DNA of 46,139 nucleotides from NCBI GenBank assembly GCA_017474765.1, contig JAFVGW010000006.1, positions 1-46,139 on the forward strand, written 5' to 3'. The notes under the pieces are model-generated. The model made no database searches. It was not told the DNA's origin and saw only the letters and a list, made by a program, of their open reading frames with translations. The DNA is from Salinivirgaceae bacterium. GTDB taxonomy: Bacteria > Bacteroidota > Bacteroidia > Bacteroidales > SZUA-534. This document shows, one piece after another, positions 1 through 9,188 of the stretch. Numbering within the stretch: position 1 is the first letter of the stretch; every line of letters begins with the position of its first letter. The position numbers and the translations under genes are program-made.

Positions 1-611
1 TGGTCGAGAATGCCATAGTTGCCAGAAACACCATTTTCGCTTTCTGCAGAAAGTTCAGGGTGAGCAAGGAATCCGAATACGCCAAGACGATAGTTGATTG
101 TTACAAGAACAACGTCTTTGTTGCCCCATTCCTGACCATCGAATTCGGGCTCTGTGCCAAAGCCTTCACGATAGCCACCACCGTGAATCCAAACTGCAAC
201 AGGAAGTTTTGCGTCAACCTTGCCTGAAGCTTTTGTCCAAACGTTCAAATAAAGGCAATCTTCAGAGAAAGGTGCTTCGTCGCCATAGCCCCATTCGGTG
301 TAGTAACCACCTTTGTACTGAATGTGTTGGTAACTTGGGTTGGCAAAACGGTCACAAACCTTAACGCCTTCCCAAGGAGTAACTGGTTGTGGAGCCTTCC
401 AGCGCAAATCGCGTATTGGCGCTGCAGCGTACGGAATGCCGCGATAAACAAGCACGCCTTCAGTTTCAGTTTTAACACCTTGAACCTGACCGCCCTCGAT
501 AGTGAGCACAGGATTCTTCGAGTTGTCGCAGCACGATAGATTACAGCCGCTGTTGTTGCAGCAACTAACCATTGTCAGAGCCGCAAATCCGAATAGAATT
601 GATTTTCTCAT
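1..611 (-). CDS. Carboxylesterase type B, lipoprotein (3' end outside window)
   Basis: An alpha/beta-hydrolase of the carboxylesterase type B family, which hydrolyses ester bonds. About 203 residues are present; the frame is still open at base 1, so the C-terminal part with the catalytic acid and histidine, and probably the serine, is missing. The start at 611 gives a lipoprotein signal (MRKSILFGFAALTMVSC, Cys17) followed by a Cys-rich stretch. Family motifs are visible: YRGIPYA near residue 55, the type-B signature EDCLYLNVW, the oxyanion-hole HGGGY and NYRLGVFGF. It is the third gene of an operon after the DUF1573 and GH3 genes, with a 78-base spacer that can form a hairpin. Removal of acetyl or feruloyl groups from a glycan cleaved by the GH3 enzyme is an inference from this context. 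Confidence 0.9.
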   Translation of the reverse strand, partial: MRKSILFGFAALTMVSCCNNSGCNLSCCDNSKNPVLTIEGGQVQGVKTETEGVLVYRGIPYAAAPIRDLRWKAPQPVTPWEGVKVCDRFANPSYQHIQYKGGYYTEWGYGDEAPFSEDCLYLNVWTKASGKVDAKLPVAVWIHGGGYREGFGTEPEFDGQEWGNKDVVLVTINYRLGVFGFLAHPELSAESENGVSGNYGILD

Positions 612-653
612 CTCAATTACGTTTAATAGTTGTTAAATATTTATTTGTGAATG

Positions 654-683
654 GGGCGGGGACACGTTGCCGCATCCCCGTCC
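654..683 (-). promoter_or_regulatory. Intercistronic hairpin between GH3 and esterase genes
   Basis: The arms GGGCGGGGA (654-662) and TCCCCGTCC (675-683) form a nine-pair stem with one G-T pair and a 12-base loop. No U-run follows on the minus strand, so it is more likely an RNA-stabilising or partly terminating intercistronic structure than a full terminator. Confidence 0.35.
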
Positions 684-689
684 GCAGTT

Positions 690-3320
690 TCATTTCACTT
701 CAAAATCAATCGATTTCAAATCTTTGTCGAGCGACGAGCAGCCATACAGAATCTGATATTTGCCTGCGCGTGTCGAGAGTTCGTCAATCGAAGCGTCGTA
801 GTATTCAAACGATTCGCCATTGAGCGTGATAGTAGCCGTAGCAGTCTGTCCTGCAGCGATTTGCAGTTTTTGGAATCCTTTGAGCGATTTGATTGGCGCC
901 TCGGGGTAATCCAGAGCCTTCACGTAAACCTGAACAATCTCGGCACCGTCGCGTTTGCCTGTGTTGGTGACAGGAACAGTGATAGTTACGCTGCCTTTCT
1001 TGTCCATCTCTGTGGCCGACAGTTTGCCCTCGCCGTACTCAAAAGTGGTGTACGACAGACCGTAGCCAAAGGCGTAGAGCGGCGTGCCAGTGAAGTATTT
1101 ATATGTGCGGTTTGCCATACTGTAGTCAAGGAAGTCAGGCAGGTCGTTGTTCGAAGCGTAGAACGTAACAGGCAGTTTGCCCGACGGGTTGAAGTCGCCG
1201 AAGAGCACCTCAGCCAGAGCCTTTGCGCCGCCCTGACCTGCGTACCAGGCCTGAATGAGTCCGTCAATTTGGTCCTCAATGCTTGCGAACGCAATGCACG
1301 AGCCCGAGCAGTTGACATAGACAACAGGCTTGCCAGTTTCGTGCATAGCCTTAATCAGACGCTGCTGAACGGCAGGCAGTTCAATGTCGGCCTTGTCGCC
1401 GCCTTCGCCCTCAAGTTGTGCCGAAATACCGCCGATAACAATGATTGCGTCAACATCGGCAGCCATCTTCTTTTCCTCGACAAAATCGGCGTATTTGCGC
1501 TCGCAGAAGTCGGCGCGAAGCATTGCAAACGGGCCAGCGCCGCGCTTGTACTCAATGCTGATATTGTAGGTCTGACCAGCCTTCACGTCGAAAGTCTTGT
1601 ACTCGACGCCACGGCGGCCAAAGCCGAAGCCGAATCCGCCGCGACCCATTCCAGGTTTGGCGTCTTCAACAACCTTGCCGTTCACCTTGAACACATATCC
1701 GTTGTCCGACGAAATGGTGTAACTCATCGGGCCGCTGAATGTGGCTTTGTAAGTGCCAGTGATTCTGACAGAAAGACTGTCGGTGCGAATACCCTCGGCA
1801 AATCCGTAAGCGCCGAAAGTGCTGAAATTCAATGTAGTGTAATCGCCAGTAACGTCAGGATTGCCCTTCATCTCGCTGTTGTTCCAGAACTCAACTTTCA
1901 CGCCCTTGCCGTCGTTGAAATCGGGCAGGTGATAGAATGTGTTGTAGTCGTCAGTGAGTTGGCAACCTTTTGAGTATTTGACATTTGCGTTAGGCAGCGC
2001 GTTCTTGATACCTTCCAGAAGCGAGTGTGTGTGCTCTTTGGTTGGCGAGCCGCCGTAGTTGCCTTCGAGCAGTTTGGCGTCGTCGGCGTTGGGGCCAACA
2101 ACCAGCACGCTCTTAATCTCTTTCGAGAGTGGCAGAATGCCGTTGTTCTTCAGCAGAACCATCGACTCGCGTGCGGCCTGAACAGCCAGAGCGTCGTTCG
2201 ACTCGCTGCTGATAACGTCCTCGCCCAGATTGGCCCACGGCAGCATTTCGGCAGGGTCGAACATACCCAGTTCGAATCGGCCGCGCAGAGTCTTGCGCAA
2301 GTGCTTGTCGAGTTCGGCCTCGGTAATCTTGCCTTCGTTAAGTGCTTGAGTCAGAACCATAAACACTTTGCCGCACTCAAGGTCAGTGCCGTTCAGCACG
2401 GCGTCAACCGAAGCCGACAGCGGACCGTCGTGGGTGCCGTGTTGGTTCTTGTTGTAGAAGTTGTTGATAGCGTCGCAGTCGGTGAGCACAATGGCGTCGT
2501 AGCCCCATTTGTCGCGCAGAATGTTCTGCAGCAGACGGTCGCTAGCGCAGCACGGAACGCCCTCGTAGCGGTTGTAGGCGCACATAAACTCACGCACGTT
2601 GGCGTCGGTCACAAGTTTCTTGAAGGCGGGAAGATAGGTTTCCCACAGGTCGCGCATCGACACGCGTGCGTCGTACGAGTGGCGCAACGGCTCGGGACCG
2701 CTGTGCACGGCGTAGTGTTTCGCGCAAGCGTGAGTTTTGAAGTAGTGCTTGTCGTTGCCCTGCATTCCCAGCACGGTCTGAACGCCCAGAACACTAGTCA
2801 GATACGGGTCCTCGCCGCAGGTTTCCTGACCACGTCCCCAGCGCGGGTCGCGGAAAATGTTCACGTTCGGGCACCAGAAGGTCAACTCGGGGTTGCCAGG
2901 GTAGTAGGTGACGCCCATCGGCACGTTGAAGAGCGACGAATCGTTGTGGTTGGTGCGGTTCCAGTTGGCGCGCGCCTCGTCCGAAACGGTCGAGAAGACG
3001 TTGTAGAACAGTTCGGGGCTGAACGAAGCCGCCATACCGATAGGCTGCGGATAAACCGTGTAGCCGTCCTGCCGAACGCCGTGGCAAGCCTCGCTCCACC
3101 AGTTGTACGACGGGATTCCCAGTCGGTCAATCGATATGGATTTGTTCATCATCAAGCCCACTTTCTCCTCGGGTGTGAGAAGTGAGATAAGGTTCTCAAC
3201 CCGCTTGTCGATAGAGAGTTTCGGGTTTTGGAACGGATATTCGTATTTCTGCCCGCAGGATACGAATGTGACCGCAACAGCGGCCAGTGCTAATGGTTTG
3301 AAAAATCTGCTCATTTGCAT
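690..3320 (-). CDS. GH3 beta-glycosidase (beta-xylosidase-like) with PA14 insert
   Basis: An exo-acting beta-glycosidase of family GH3, 876 residues, with a lipoprotein signal (lipobox FVSC, Cys22), so probably periplasmic or surface-anchored. The first domain contains YNWWSEACHGV (residues 72-82), DPRWGRGQE (158-166), the conserved KH pair (201-202) and VLTDCDA, whose Asp281 is the expected catalytic nucleophile. These motifs resemble the plant-type beta-xylosidase branch, but glucosidase or arabinosidase activity cannot be excluded. A PA14-like insert lies at about 475-605 within the second domain, and a fibronectin III-like domain ends the protein. The PA14 region carries an unusual Gly/Phe/Arg-rich loop at about 557-571. 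A start two codons later (MSRFF) is equally possible. The gene begins 3 bases after the DUF1573 stop and is followed by the esterase. Confidence 0.95.
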   Translation of the reverse strand: MQMSRFFKPLALAAVAVTFVSCGQKYEYPFQNPKLSIDKRVENLISLLTPEEKVGLMMNKSISIDRLGIPSYNWWSEACHGVRQDGYTVYPQPIGMAASFSPELFYNVFSTVSDEARANWNRTNHNDSSLFNVPMGVTYYPGNPELTFWCPNVNIFRDPRWGRGQETCGEDPYLTSVLGVQTVLGMQGNDKHYFKTHACAKHYAVHSGPEPLRHSYDARVSMRDLWETYLPAFKKLVTDANVREFMCAYNRYEGVPCCASDRLLQNILRDKWGYDAIVLTDCDAINNFYNKNQHGTHDGPLSASVDAVLNGTDLECGKVFMVLTQALNEGKITEAELDKHLRKTLRGRFELGMFDPAEMLPWANLGEDVISSESNDALAVQAARESMVLLKNNGILPLSKEIKSVLVVGPNADDAKLLEGNYGGSPTKEHTHSLLEGIKNALPNANVKYSKGCQLTDDYNTFYHLPDFNDGKGVKVEFWNNSEMKGNPDVTGDYTTLNFSTFGAYGFAEGIRTDSLSVRITGTYKATFSGPMSYTISSDNGYVFKVNGKVVEDAKPGMGRGGFGFGFGRRGVEYKTFDVKAGQTYNISIEYKRGAGPFAMLRADFCERKYADFVEEKKMAADVDAIIVIGGISAQLEGEGGDKADIELPAVQQRLIKAMHETGKPVVYVNCSGSCIAFASIEDQIDGLIQAWYAGQGGAKALAEVLFGDFNPSGKLPVTFYASNNDLPDFLDYSMANRTYKYFTGTPLYAFGYGLSYTTFEYGEGKLSATEMDKKGSVTITVPVTNTGKRDGAEIVQVYVKALDYPEAPIKSLKGFQKLQIAAGQTATATITLNGESFEYYDASIDELSTRAGKYQILYGCSSLDKDLKSIDFEVK

Positions 3321-3323
3321 TTC

Positions 3324-4376
3324 CTAATTATTATTGTTACTGAAAATTAATTCCTTAAATGGTCGCTGTGGGTCGTTGGTGAAGATTTTCACGCTGAATT
3401 TCCCGCCCTGTTCGGTTTCGGCTTTCACGTCGATTTTCCGCCCAGGTTTCACCACCGTTCCGCCGCCAATGTTCACCCGCACGCCGTCGGGTTTCTCAAC
3501 GGCGTGAATCACAAGGTCGGCTTTTCCGTTGTTAGTCAGGCTGATAGTTCCCGACAAGGTGCTCGATAGCCAGCCGCTTTCAAGTTTTCCTTCCGACGGA
3601 TAGGTGGTCATCTGCGGTGCGGCCGCGCTCTCGTCAGTTTTCGCCAGACAAATGGCCGAAACAACCACAGGCACACGTGCCTTCTGTCCGTTGACAATCA
3701 GCCAGATAGTATCGTTGAAAGTGCGGAAAAGCGATTTGTCGTCGGGCATTGTGTAGGTGATTGTAATGGCCGATTCGCGTCCTGCCTCAAGCCTGTAGGG
3801 CGCCACGGCGCGCAGTTCGGGCGTTGGTGTTGTCTGCACCTCAAGGTTCATCGCTCGGTCCGACGCGTTGGCTATAAATACTTGTTTTTGAGCCATTTTG
3901 CCTTGATAGACGTAGCCGAAAGGCAGCGTGTTCTTGTTGGCGTAGAGCATATCGGCGAGCGTGTAGAAGTAGCGTTCCTGAATGCTGCGGTCGGCGGGCA
4001 CCACGTTGGCTTTGGTTGAGAGCGTGCCTAGACTGCGGCCGTCGGCGGCCATAATCTCAATGGTGCGGTAAGTGTCGCCCACCGCCCCCGACGGCGAGTA
4101 GGTGACAACCACATCGGTCATCTTGCCAGGCTCAACGGGCGTGCTCACAAAGTCGGCGTTTATGCACGAGCAGCCAGGAATGGCGCGCGAAATGGCAACG
4201 CTCTTGTCGGAATTGTTGAGCAGGTGGAACACGTGGCTAACAGGTCCGTCGGCCTCGCTAATGGTGCCGAAATCGTGCTCGTAGGTGTCGAAAACGGGCA
4301 TAGCGGCATTGTTCTGCGCGTTGGCGCAAACAGCCGTCATAATTAGCCCACACAAGATTGAAAACCGCTTCCTCAA
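3324..4376 (-). CDS. DUF1573-family exported protein
   Basis: A 350-residue protein with an N-terminal signal peptide (ends near CANAQ) and at least one DUF1573 immunoglobulin-like domain near residues 28-125: the HDFGTI start, the H-F-x-L-x-N-x-S strand and GCSC followed by a proline-rich strand are typical. Later segments look like further beta-sandwich repeats. The family is abundant in Bacteroidota; its molecular role is not established. The frame starts with TTG at 4376. The nearest in-frame ATG is twelve codons downstream and would destroy the signal peptide, and a promoter-like pair upstream places transcription start about 14 bases before this TTG. It heads the DUF1573-GH3-esterase operon. 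Confidence 0.85.
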   Translation of the reverse strand: MRKRFSILCGLIMTAVCANAQNNAAMPVFDTYEHDFGTISEADGPVSHVFHLLNNSDKSVAISRAIPGCSCINADFVSTPVEPGKMTDVVVTYSPSGAVGDTYRTIEIMAADGRSLGTLSTKANVVPADRSIQERYFYTLADMLYANKNTLPFGYVYQGKMAQKQVFIANASDRAMNLEVQTTPTPELRAVAPYRLEAGRESAITITYTMPDDKSLFRTFNDTIWLIVNGQKARVPVVVSAICLAKTDESAAAPQMTTYPSEGKLESGWLSSTLSGTISLTNNGKADLVIHAVEKPDGVRVNIGGGTVVKPGRKIDVKAETEQGGKFSVKIFTNDPQRPFKELIFSNNNN

Positions 4377-4396
4377 AATAGTTGCAAGTGTTTCCC

Positions 4397-4429
4397 CAAA
4401 TTTAGATAAATCTTTTGTTTGTTGTCAAT
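4397..4429 (-). promoter_or_regulatory. Bacteroides-type promoter for the DUF1573-GH3-esterase operon
   Basis: On the minus strand TAAATTTG (4397-4404) matches the -7 box TAnnTTTG exactly, and ATTG (4426-4429) matches three of four bases of the -33 TTTG box, with 21 bases between. Predicted transcription start is near 4390. Confidence 0.5.
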
Positions 4430-4532
4430 AAAGATTCACGATAGTTATTAGACATTTGTCGATAAAAAATGTTCATATCTCGCAAATGGCGTCATAATGA
4501 GGGCTTCAGCCGCATTTTTTTGTGGCAAAAAG

Positions 4533-5309
4533 TCAGATTATGCCATGAATCAGCCTGTAGGCGATTGAGCCTGGCTGCGGGCTTGCGGGGCAGTTGTCGC
4601 GGCTGAACCAGCCAGCATCGGCAATCTCGTCTTTCTGAAGTTTGATTTCGCCGCTCTCATATTCGGCCGTGTAGCCAAGCATCAGTTGGTCGGGGAAGGG
4701 CCAACTCTGGCTTCCGCGGTAGCGTATGTTTTTCACCTTGATGCCGATTTCCTCCTGCAACTCGCGCTCAACGGCGTGCTCGGGCGTCTCGCCGCCTTCA
4801 ATGAATCCCGCAATGCAGGCGTAGATGTCCTGATTGCGCTGAACGTGGCGGGCAAGCAGAATCTTGTCGCCGCGGCTCACAAGCACAATCACGCACGGCT
4901 CGATGCGCGGAAAATGAATCTTGCCGCACTGCGGACACTCGCGCGCTGTAAACTGCTTGCTCTCAGTGAGTTTTGCGCCACACGTGCAGCAAAATTTCGT
5001 GCTCTGCCGCCAGTTTGCCACCGCCTTTGCCCGCGATGTGCGGAAAACAGTCGGCTCGTCGCTCTCGTTGAAGAACTGACGGATGGTTTTGGTGACGAAA
5101 CGGTCGGGCAGTGGCTCGGCTGTCTCGAAGTTCAAAACACAAATGCCAAACTCTTGTTCTTCAAACAAATCGGCATTGCTATCTAAAGTTTTTATTTCAG
5201 TCAGGTCGGCCAGCGTCAGGGCGGTGCCGTCGGCTTTCAGCACAATGTTGCGCCCCGTGAGCGCAAAGCATTGGCAATTAGTTGTTTGCGGATTCTCTAT
5301 TATCGGCAT
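4533..5309 (-). CDS. nudC: NAD(+)/NADH pyrophosphatase or decapping Nudix hydrolase NudC
   Basis: A Nudix hydrolase that cleaves NAD(H), and in well-studied members NAD caps on RNA, to the mononucleotide products. The 258-residue protein has the NudC order: an N-terminal domain, a zinc ribbon with cysteine pairs (FCCTCG and ECPQCGK, about residues 107-128), a Nudix box (GFIEGGETPEHAVERELQEE, about 168-187) and the NudC-specific SQxWPFP motif at about 200-206 (SQSWPFP here). The ATG at 5309 is preferred; the frame extends upstream only to a TTG at 5366 with no supporting motif. It is a single minus-strand gene between the GH3 operon and the defence island. Confidence 0.93.
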   Translation of the reverse strand: MPIIENPQTTNCQCFALTGRNIVLKADGTALTLADLTEIKTLDSNADLFEEQEFGICVLNFETAEPLPDRFVTKTIRQFFNESDEPTVFRTSRAKAVANWRQSTKFCCTCGAKLTESKQFTARECPQCGKIHFPRIEPCVIVLVSRGDKILLARHVQRNQDIYACIAGFIEGGETPEHAVERELQEEIGIKVKNIRYRGSQSWPFPDQLMLGYTAEYESGEIKLQKDEIADAGWFSRDNCPASPQPGSIAYRLIHGII

Positions 5310-5443
5310 AGTCTGATTGTTTTCGCTTTTAAATAATATGGCAAAGTTGGGGAAAATTCGGCTCAAAACATAGGCAAGTAGGTTGTAAATTTAACAGAGA
5401 AACTATATTTCAACGCATAATTGTATTTTGTATGAGAAGAATA

Positions 5444-5638
5444 ATTGTCTGAAAGACAATATTTTCATAACCGCGGGTAAGCGAAACGTAACCCGTGGTA
5501 TCGTACACTCAAGTTCTGCAGTCTGAAAGACTGAACCTTTGTATTGTTCACTCTTTCAGAGTGTTTCTTTTTTTTCTTTGGCAACCGGCGGCTGCGCTAC
5601 GCTTGCCGCCGGTTATGCAAATTCAGTCCTTCGGACTG
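5444..5638. repeat. Cluster of short REP-like palindromes, left of the defence island
   Basis: The gene-free stretch 5310-5774 holds at least six small perfect or near-perfect hairpins: ATTGTC/GACAAT (5444-5460), CCGCGGGT/ACCCGTGG (5471-5498), CAGTC/GACTG (5519-5533), CACTC/GAGTG (5549-5563), AACCGGCGGC/GCCGCCGGTT (5583-5614, loop TGCGCTACGCTT) and CAGTCC/GGACTG (5624-5638). Several loops are TGAAA or TTTCA. Related hairpins occur at 10564-10920 on the other side of HIRAN-McrBC. The role is unknown; REP-like or mobile-element debris is the likeliest reading. Confidence 0.7.
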
Positions 5639-5774
5639 TTTTGTGTAAAAACGTATTCTTGCGAAAAATCTTCACTTTTTTCAAAAATTTTCCAAACCTG
5701 CACCCGTATTTCGCACAGGTTGCCGTTTTATTTGCCCCCAAAATTGAATGTCTAACTTTTAAAAAGTATTGATT

Positions 5775-6128
5775 ATGAGAGCAAGAAGACAGTTTTTTAT
5801 GGATTGCCACTTGGCGGGACGTAAGTATTACGATGCCGACTTGGTTTGGAACGAACTGAAGGTTGGAACCGAGTTGCAGTTGGAACTCGACCCCGACAAC
5901 CGCCACGACCCGAACGCAGTGGCCGTGCTGTACAACAAACCAGGCGATGAAGAGCCGTATATGCTTGGCTACATTCCGCGTGCCGAAAACACGCATTTGG
6001 CCCATTTGCTTGAAGCAGGTTGGAACAGTTTGTTCACTTGCCGAATCAGCCAACTTGTGCCCGACACGCACCCCGAAAATCAGGTGTATCTCTCAATCAC
6101 CGTCGCGCGCAACCCCAAAGCCCAATAA
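5775..6128 (+). CDS. Small HIRAN-domain protein
   Basis: A stand-alone HIRAN domain of 117 residues. HIRAN domains in larger DNA-repair helicases bind the 3' ends of single-stranded DNA; small stand-alone versions in bacteria are of unknown role. The pattern is clear: FFMDCHLAGRKYYDADLVW at the start, LELDPDNRHDPNAVAV (the HDPNAV core) and LGYIPRAEN. The ATG at 5775 is chosen; only TTG codons precede it. No signal peptide or membrane segment is present, so it should be cytoplasmic. It is followed after 126 bases by mcrB, which has its own promoter, so joint function with McrBC is possible but not shown. Confidence 0.85.
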   Translation: MRARRQFFMDCHLAGRKYYDADLVWNELKVGTELQLELDPDNRHDPNAVAVLYNKPGDEEPYMLGYIPRAENTHLAHLLEAGWNSLFTCRISQLVPDTHPENQVYLSITVARNPKAQ

Positions 6129-6194
6129 GGCCGAAAGGTTTGAGTGCCGAACTTGCAGACGGGCGTTGAGCCCGTTTGCTTTTTTGGGGGTGAG

Positions 6195-6226
6195 TTTGAA
6201 AGGGATAGGAATTATTGTTAGATTTG
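6195..6226 (+). promoter_or_regulatory. Bacteroides-type promoter of mcrBC
   Basis: TTTG (6195-6198), a 20-base spacer and TAGATTTG (6219-6226) match the Bacteroides -33/-7 consensus perfectly. Transcription should start near 6233, which favours ATG 6255 over ATG 6237 as the start of mcrB. Confidence 0.65.
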
Positions 6227-6254
6227 GAAATGAAAAATGATAAAACAAATTATT

Positions 6255-9188
6255 ATGCAATTTGACAATCAAAAGTTTAACGAATTGGTTGAGTTTTATA
6301 AAACCAGTTTTCTTGAACATTGGGAAGACGAAAAATATAAGTGGGTTGCGGTAAAATGGTTTCAGGAACATTTTGACATAGAAGCCCCCGATTTTTCCGA
6401 AATGTTTAAGGACGCAATAGGGAAAACAGTAAATCTATTGGCTTCCGTCAATAATTTTCCAGGCTCACAAATAATCAATTTTGCTAAAGAGTATAAAGAA
6501 GAAACTCGTTCAATGTTTCGCAGTTTATATGACGAAACAATGGATTTGCAGACACGCATTGATGAGTTCAAACAAGAATCTATAGAAATTGTTGCCAAAC
6601 ATAATAATGCTAATCCCGACAATTTGTGGGGGCAAAGTTTCCAAAATGAAAACGCAATTAGCACATATCTTTGGTTGCAGTTCCCTGATAAGTACTACAT
6701 ATATAAATATTCAGAATATAAAGCTGTCGCTGAAGAACTTAACGTTCAAACAAAATTCACAAAAGGCAAGAAAGAAAATGTGATTAATGGTTTTGCTATG
6801 TACGATGAAATATGTAATCGTATCAGCACTGACACGCAAATTCGAAACTTGCTTCAAGGCTCATTAACTGACGATTGCTATCAAGACACAATGCTGAAAA
6901 CGCTAACAATTGATTTTGGTTTTCACATAAGCAGGTATTTTGACAAGACTAAAAAAACAACCGACAGGCTTTGGATGTGGAACAAAAGTGATATATGGAA
7001 TGATGGTGTCGCTGCATTTTCAACCAATATTTTGAAAATGGGGGATTCAGCACAAGGAAAGTTAGATTTCGCGACTATTGAGACAAAAGATGATTTACGT
7101 ATTGCTTATCAAGCAATTGTGGAAAATACTGATGTCGTTATTCCCAATATGTATTGGCAGTTTATGCACGAAGTCCAACAAAATGACATAGTTGTTGTAT
7201 TTGAAACCATTAAAGAAGGCGGCAAATTAAATCATTTGTTGTATGGTTGGGGACGTTTTACGTCTGATTGCAAAATTGTGGCGACCGACAACAATCCTTT
7301 ACAACGAGAAGTCGAATGGCATTTGCCACCATTGTCAGAGCCTGTAAAAGAAACAACTACAAGCAATTCGATTTATTTTCATTTGGTTGAAGGGACAGAA
7401 GCAACAAACATAAAAAAACTATTAGGAATTGATGTAAACAAGTCTTATTGGCTTTTATCGTGGAATCCAGACAATTGGGAATGGAAAAATTATGATGATT
7501 GTTGTCGCAAAACCAAAAGTGGCGGAACACACATAGAACCACATACTTGCCATAGCACAAAACCGCGTATTGGTGATGAAGTTTTTTTAATGAAAACAGG
7601 GAAAAAAGAACCTAAAGGAATCATTGCTCACGGAACTGTTGTTAAAGAATCATACACTGCACCACATTACGATAGTGATAAAGCAGAACAAGGCGTAACG
7701 AAAGCGTATATTGATGCTAGTTATGACTGCATATTAAATTATAAAACAGAACCTATTCTTGATATTAAAACATTGAAAGACAATCTTCCAAAACAAGATT
7801 GGAGCCCGCAAAGTTCAGGAATAGAGATAAAAGAAAATATTGAACAGTTGCTAAAATTATGGAATGAAACTATTGGAGGAACAAAAATGAAAAATGCTGA
7901 CAAATACGTATCGCTTCTCAAATCCAACCACAACCTAATCCTGACAGGCGCCCCAGGCACAGGCAAAACCTATTTGGCGAAGCAGATTGCCCAGGCAATG
8001 GGTTGCTCTGACAATGAAATCGGCTTTGTCCAATTCCACCCGTCGTACGACTACACCGATTTTGTCGAAGGCTTGCGGCCATTGGATGATGGTAACGGAA
8101 ATGTCGGCTTCGAACGCAAAGATGGGGTTTTCAAAGAGTTTTGCGCAAAGGCGTTAGACAATTTGGAGAATAGCCAAAAGGATGAGTCTGTTCTTTCTAA
8201 AGAGTTTTCTGTTGAGAAGCGGTATTTGTGGCTATTATCACAAATTGAGAATGAAGAGATAAGTGAAATACCGTTAAAAACAAATGGCAAAAAACTATTG
8301 GTTGAAAAAGTGTCTGATTTTAAAAATATTATACTTAAAGCACCAAATACAACTTCGTCTAGGACATACACTGTGTCACTAAAACGCATTTTAAAATTAT
8401 CTAAAGTATACACGGATACAAAATCTCTTAACGCAATATCTAATATCAGTGTAGAAGTTAGGAATGCTATTGGTGGCTGCAATGCGTCAGCATATTGGGC
8501 AGTCTTGAATTTACTATATAAAGAGCAGGATTCTTCTTCACAAACAAATGCGTTAAATAATAAAGTTGAAAAGAAAGATTTTGTATTTATTATTGATGAA
8601 ATTAACCGCGGCGAAATCAACAAAATTTTCGGCGAGTTGTTCTTCTCAATCGACCCAGGGTATCGAGGCAAAGATGGCAAGGTAAGAACGCAATATGCAA
8701 GTATGCAAGAAGAACCTAATGATTTTGATATGGCATTGGGTGTATCTGAAAAATGTGGAAATTTCTTCGTTCCCGAAAACGTCTATATTATTGGTACAAT
8801 GAACGATATCGACCGAAGCGTCGAGAGTATGGATTTCGCCTTCCGCCGTAGGTTCGCGTTTGTCGAGGTTAAGGCAGATGAAAACACGGGAATGCTCGAT
8901 GGTAAGGAGTGGAAAGACCAGGCAATCAATCGAATGAAAAGTCTAAACGTTGCAATAGAGAAGATTGATGGGCTATCGTCAGCTTACCATATTGGCGCAA
9001 GTTATTTTTTGAAACTTGACAATTATAATGGCGATTTCGGGCAGTTGTGGAAATATCATTTGGATGGTTTGTTGCGAGAGTATCTGCGAGGAATGCCTAA
9101 AGAAACGGTAGAAAAAGAAATGATTAAGTTTGAAATGGCATACAATCTTAAATCCGCAGCCGATGATTCGTCTCAAGATAACGGATAA
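6255..9188 (+). CDS. mcrB: McrB-type AAA+ GTPase with EVE domain, type IV restriction
   Basis: The motor and recognition subunit of a type IV (modification-dependent) restriction system; McrB proteins use GTP to move DNA and activate McrC. Of 977 residues, 1-260 are an AT-rich N-terminal region I do not recognise, 265-390 look like a first PUA-like fold (MYWQFMHEVQQNDIVVVF), and 395-540 are an EVE domain (SYWLLSWNPDNWEW...GDEVFLM), a fold that binds modified cytosine in related proteins. The ATPase has Walker A GAPGTGKT (565-572), Walker B FVFIIDEINRG (DE 781-782), sensor GTMNDIDRS from 847 and an FAFRRRF arginine stretch. About 150 residues between Walker A and B form an extra domain (with IGGCNASAYWAVLN) seen in other McrB-like ATPases. 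The end overlaps mcrC by 26 bases. ATG 6237 is an alternative start. Confidence 0.93.
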   Translation: MQFDNQKFNELVEFYKTSFLEHWEDEKYKWVAVKWFQEHFDIEAPDFSEMFKDAIGKTVNLLASVNNFPGSQIINFAKEYKEETRSMFRSLYDETMDLQTRIDEFKQESIEIVAKHNNANPDNLWGQSFQNENAISTYLWLQFPDKYYIYKYSEYKAVAEELNVQTKFTKGKKENVINGFAMYDEICNRISTDTQIRNLLQGSLTDDCYQDTMLKTLTIDFGFHISRYFDKTKKTTDRLWMWNKSDIWNDGVAAFSTNILKMGDSAQGKLDFATIETKDDLRIAYQAIVENTDVVIPNMYWQFMHEVQQNDIVVVFETIKEGGKLNHLLYGWGRFTSDCKIVATDNNPLQREVEWHLPPLSEPVKETTTSNSIYFHLVEGTEATNIKKLLGIDVNKSYWLLSWNPDNWEWKNYDDCCRKTKSGGTHIEPHTCHSTKPRIGDEVFLMKTGKKEPKGIIAHGTVVKESYTAPHYDSDKAEQGVTKAYIDASYDCILNYKTEPILDIKTLKDNLPKQDWSPQSSGIEIKENIEQLLKLWNETIGGTKMKNADKYVSLLKSNHNLILTGAPGTGKTYLAKQIAQAMGCSDNEIGFVQFHPSYDYTDFVEGLRPLDDGNGNVGFERKDGVFKEFCAKALDNLENSQKDESVLSKEFSVEKRYLWLLSQIENEEISEIPLKTNGKKLLVEKVSDFKNIILKAPNTTSSRTYTVSLKRILKLSKVYTDTKSLNAISNISVEVRNAIGGCNASAYWAVLNLLYKEQDSSSQTNALNNKVEKKDFVFIIDEINRGEINKIFGELFFSIDPGYRGKDGKVRTQYASMQEEPNDFDMALGVSEKCGNFFVPENVYIIGTMNDIDRSVESMDFAFRRRFAFVEVKADENTGMLDGKEWKDQAINRMKSLNVAIEKIDGLSSAYHIGASYFLKLDNYNGDFGQLWKYHLDGLLREYLRGMPKETVEKEMIKFEMAYNLKSAADDSSQDNG

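Noticed and set aside
651..1973. 440-residue open frame on the plus strand opposite the GH3 gene
   Set aside because: It is antisense to a well-supported GH3 gene and shows no domain; GC-rich coding DNA commonly leaves the opposite strand open.
2025..3185. 386-residue open frame, plus strand, opposite the GH3 gene
   Set aside because: Low-complexity Val/Ala/His-rich translation without family motifs; shadow of GH3.
5444..5638. CRISPR array
   Set aside because: The palindromes differ in sequence and spacing, and no cas gene is present.
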